This document shows, one piece after another, positions 3,830-5,010 of a stretch of 5,010 nt of DNA. Location: assembly GCA_004299545.1 (NCBI GenBank), contig SCRB01000439.1:1-5010 (forward strand). Direction: 5' to 3'. The notes under the pieces are model-generated. The model was not told the DNA's origin and searched no databases. It worked only from the letters and a program-made list of their open reading frames with translations. This stretch comes from Rhizobiaceae bacterium. Its GTDB lineage: Bacteria > Pseudomonadota > Alphaproteobacteria > Rhizobiales > Rhizobiaceae. How positions within the stretch are numbered: position 1 is the first letter of the stretch; every line of letters starts with the position of its first letter. The translations under genes were made by a program, and so were the position numbers.

Positions 3830-5010
3830 TTGGCGCGCGACACCACGGATAACCGGCCTCTCGAAAGCGTCGACGATCTCGTTGCCTGGCTCGCCAAGGG
3901 CTGCAAGCCTTGCGAAACCTGGCGAATCGGCACGGAACACGAGAAATTCCCCTTTTATGTCGATGGCAACGCTCCGGTGCCTTACGAGGGCGAACGCGGC
4001 ATCGAGGCGATCCTGCTCGGTATGCAAAGGACGCTCGGCTGGGAACCGATCCTGGACAACGGCCGTATCATCGGTCTTGGAGGGCCGACCGGTCAGGGCG
4101 CGATCTCGCTCGAGCCCGGCGGCCAGTTCGAGCTTTCCGGCGCACCGCTCGAAACGATCCACCAGACCTGCCGCGAGGGCAACGCCCATCTGGCGCAGGT
4201 GCGCGAGATTTCCGAGCCTCTCGGCATCCGCTTCCTCGGCCTCGGCGGCAGTCCGAAATGGACGCTCGCCGAGACGCCGCGGATGCCGAAATCGCGCTAC
4301 GAGATCATGACGAAATACATGCCGAAAGTCGGCACGCAAGGCCTCGACATGATGTACCGCACCTGCACCATCCAGGTGAATCTCGATTTCGCCTCGGAAG
4401 CGGACATGCGCCGCAAGATGCAGGTCTCCTTGAAACTGCAGCCGCTCGCCACCGCGCTTTTCGCCAATTCGCCCTTTACCGAAGGCCGCCCGAACGGGAT
4501 GCAATCCTGGCGCGGCGAGATCTGGCGCGACACCGACAACCAGCGCTCGGGCTTGCTGGACTTCTGCTTCTCGCCCGATTTCGGCTTTGCCGATTATGTC
4601 GAATGGGCGCTCGACGTACCGATGTATTTCGTCATCCGCGAGGGCCGCTATCGCGACATGACGCGCTTCACCTTCCGCGACTTCATGGCCGGCAAGGCAA
4701 GGAACGAGGTGCCCGACGGCATGCCGACGATCGGCGACTGGGCGAATCACCTCTCCACCCTTTTCCCCGATGTCAGGCTGAAGCGCTTCCTCGAAATGCG
4801 TGGCGCCGATGGCGGCCCGTGGCGGCGCATCTGCGCCCTCCCCGCCTTCTGGGTGGGCCTGCTCTATGACGCGGAAGCGCTCGATCAGGCGGAAGCCTTG
4901 ACCGGAAGCTGGAGCTTCGAGGAGGTAAGGGCGATGCGCGATGCGGTTCCGGCCGAGGGCCTGCGCACGACCTTCCGCAACCAGACGCTGCGCGACATTG
5001 GCCGCGATGT
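3830..5010 (+). CDS. gshA: Glutamate-cysteine ligase, plant/alphaproteobacterial type (cut by right window edge)
   Basis: This enzyme catalyses the ATP-dependent joining of L-glutamate and L-cysteine to gamma-glutamylcysteine, the first step of glutathione synthesis in the cytoplasm. The window holds 393 residues and no stop; family members of this type run to about 450-460, so roughly 60 are missing. Landmarks in order are [10 protein letters not shown] (31-40), the Gly-rich [20 protein letters not shown] block, [16 protein letters not shown] ending at Cys179, [17 protein letters not shown], and [15 protein letters not shown] ending at Cys335, then [12 protein letters not shown]. The second half closely resembles the Arabidopsis plastid enzyme as I remember it. 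The start is TTG at 3830: it has AGGAG at 6 nt and gives MARDTTD, an N-terminus I recall from rhizobial GshA. The first in-frame ATG comes far inside the conserved domain. Long open frames on both strands inside it are shadows. It diverges from the small-protein operon. Confidence 0.95.
   Translation, partial: MARDTTDNRPLESVDDLVAWLAKGCKPCETWRIGTEHEKFPFYVDGNAPVPYEGERGIEAILLGMQRTLGWEPILDNGRIIGLGGPTGQGAISLEPGGQFELSGAPLETIHQTCREGNAHLAQVREISEPLGIRFLGLGGSPKWTLAETPRMPKSRYEIMTKYMPKVGTQGLDMMYRTCTIQVNLDFASEADMRRKMQVSLKLQPLATALFANSPFTEGRPNGMQSWRGEIWRDTDNQRSGLLDFCFSPDFGFADYVEWALDVPMYFVIREGRYRDMTRFTFRDFMAGKARNEVPDGMPTIGDWANHLSTLFPDVRLKRFLEMRGADGGPWRRICALPAFWVGLLYDAEALDQAEALTGSWSFEEVRAMRDAVPAEGLRTTFRNQTLRDIGRD

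Noticed and set aside
3785..4869. Two long open frames inside gshA (321 codons on minus, 319 codons on plus in another frame)
   Set aside because: Both overlap the highly conserved gshA coding sequence. Their translations are Arg/Ala-rich without domains, as expected for shadow frames at this base composition.
1..5010. CRISPR arrays, insertion sequences, tRNA/rRNA genes, phage or toxin-antitoxin genes
   Set aside because: I found no regularly spaced repeats, terminal inverted repeats, transposase motifs or RNA-gene signatures. Base composition is even, and all substantial coding regions are explained.

Overview
The window reads as ordinary high-GC chromosome of an alphaproteobacterium, most likely of the order Hyphomicrobiales (the Rhizobium/Agrobacterium/Brucella side). 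This is inferred from the plant-type glutamate-cysteine ligase, the close match of the DNA glycosylase to what I recall of rhizobial Tag proteins, the DUF3597 and GlsB-type small proteins, the YkuD L,D-transpeptidase and a cluster of GANTC (CcrM-type) sites. No mobile element, CRISPR array, tRNA or rRNA is visible. The species cannot be named from this sequence.

Layout, left to right. 1-508 (minus): N-terminal 169 residues of a FolD-family methylenetetrahydrofolate dehydrogenase with a TTG start; the C-terminal part lies beyond the left edge. 509-739: spacer holding a small leader hairpin for folD and a good intrinsic terminator (634-675) for the next gene. 740-1633 (minus): a secreted L,D-transpeptidase. 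1634-1886: divergent control region, AT-richer than its surroundings, with four GANTC sites and an 11-bp direct repeat. 1887-2525 (plus): DNA-3-methyladenine glycosylase I (tag). 2526-2584: convergent spacer with a GC-rich hairpin. 2585-3620 (minus): three small genes, transcribed in the order 95-aa glycine-rich membrane protein, 83-aa GlsB/YeaQ/YmgE-type membrane protein, 131-aa DUF3597 protein. 3621-3829: divergent spacer with an 8-bp inverted repeat. 3830-5010 (plus): glutamate-cysteine ligase (gshA) with a TTG start, cut off by the right edge after 393 residues.

The genes do not form one pathway. Several suit envelope and stress maintenance: glutathione synthesis, alkylation repair, peptidoglycan cross-linking and small membrane proteins. 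That theme is only an inference. The observation most worth following is in the FolD homologue. The residues aligned with E. coli Lys54 and Asp121, which matter for cyclohydrolase chemistry and folate binding, are Gln58 and Glu125. A dehydrogenase-only enzyme is therefore plausible, despite the 'bifunctional' name automatic annotation would give. The GANTC cluster before tag is the most notable regulatory signal. I see no convincing new multi-gene system in this window.
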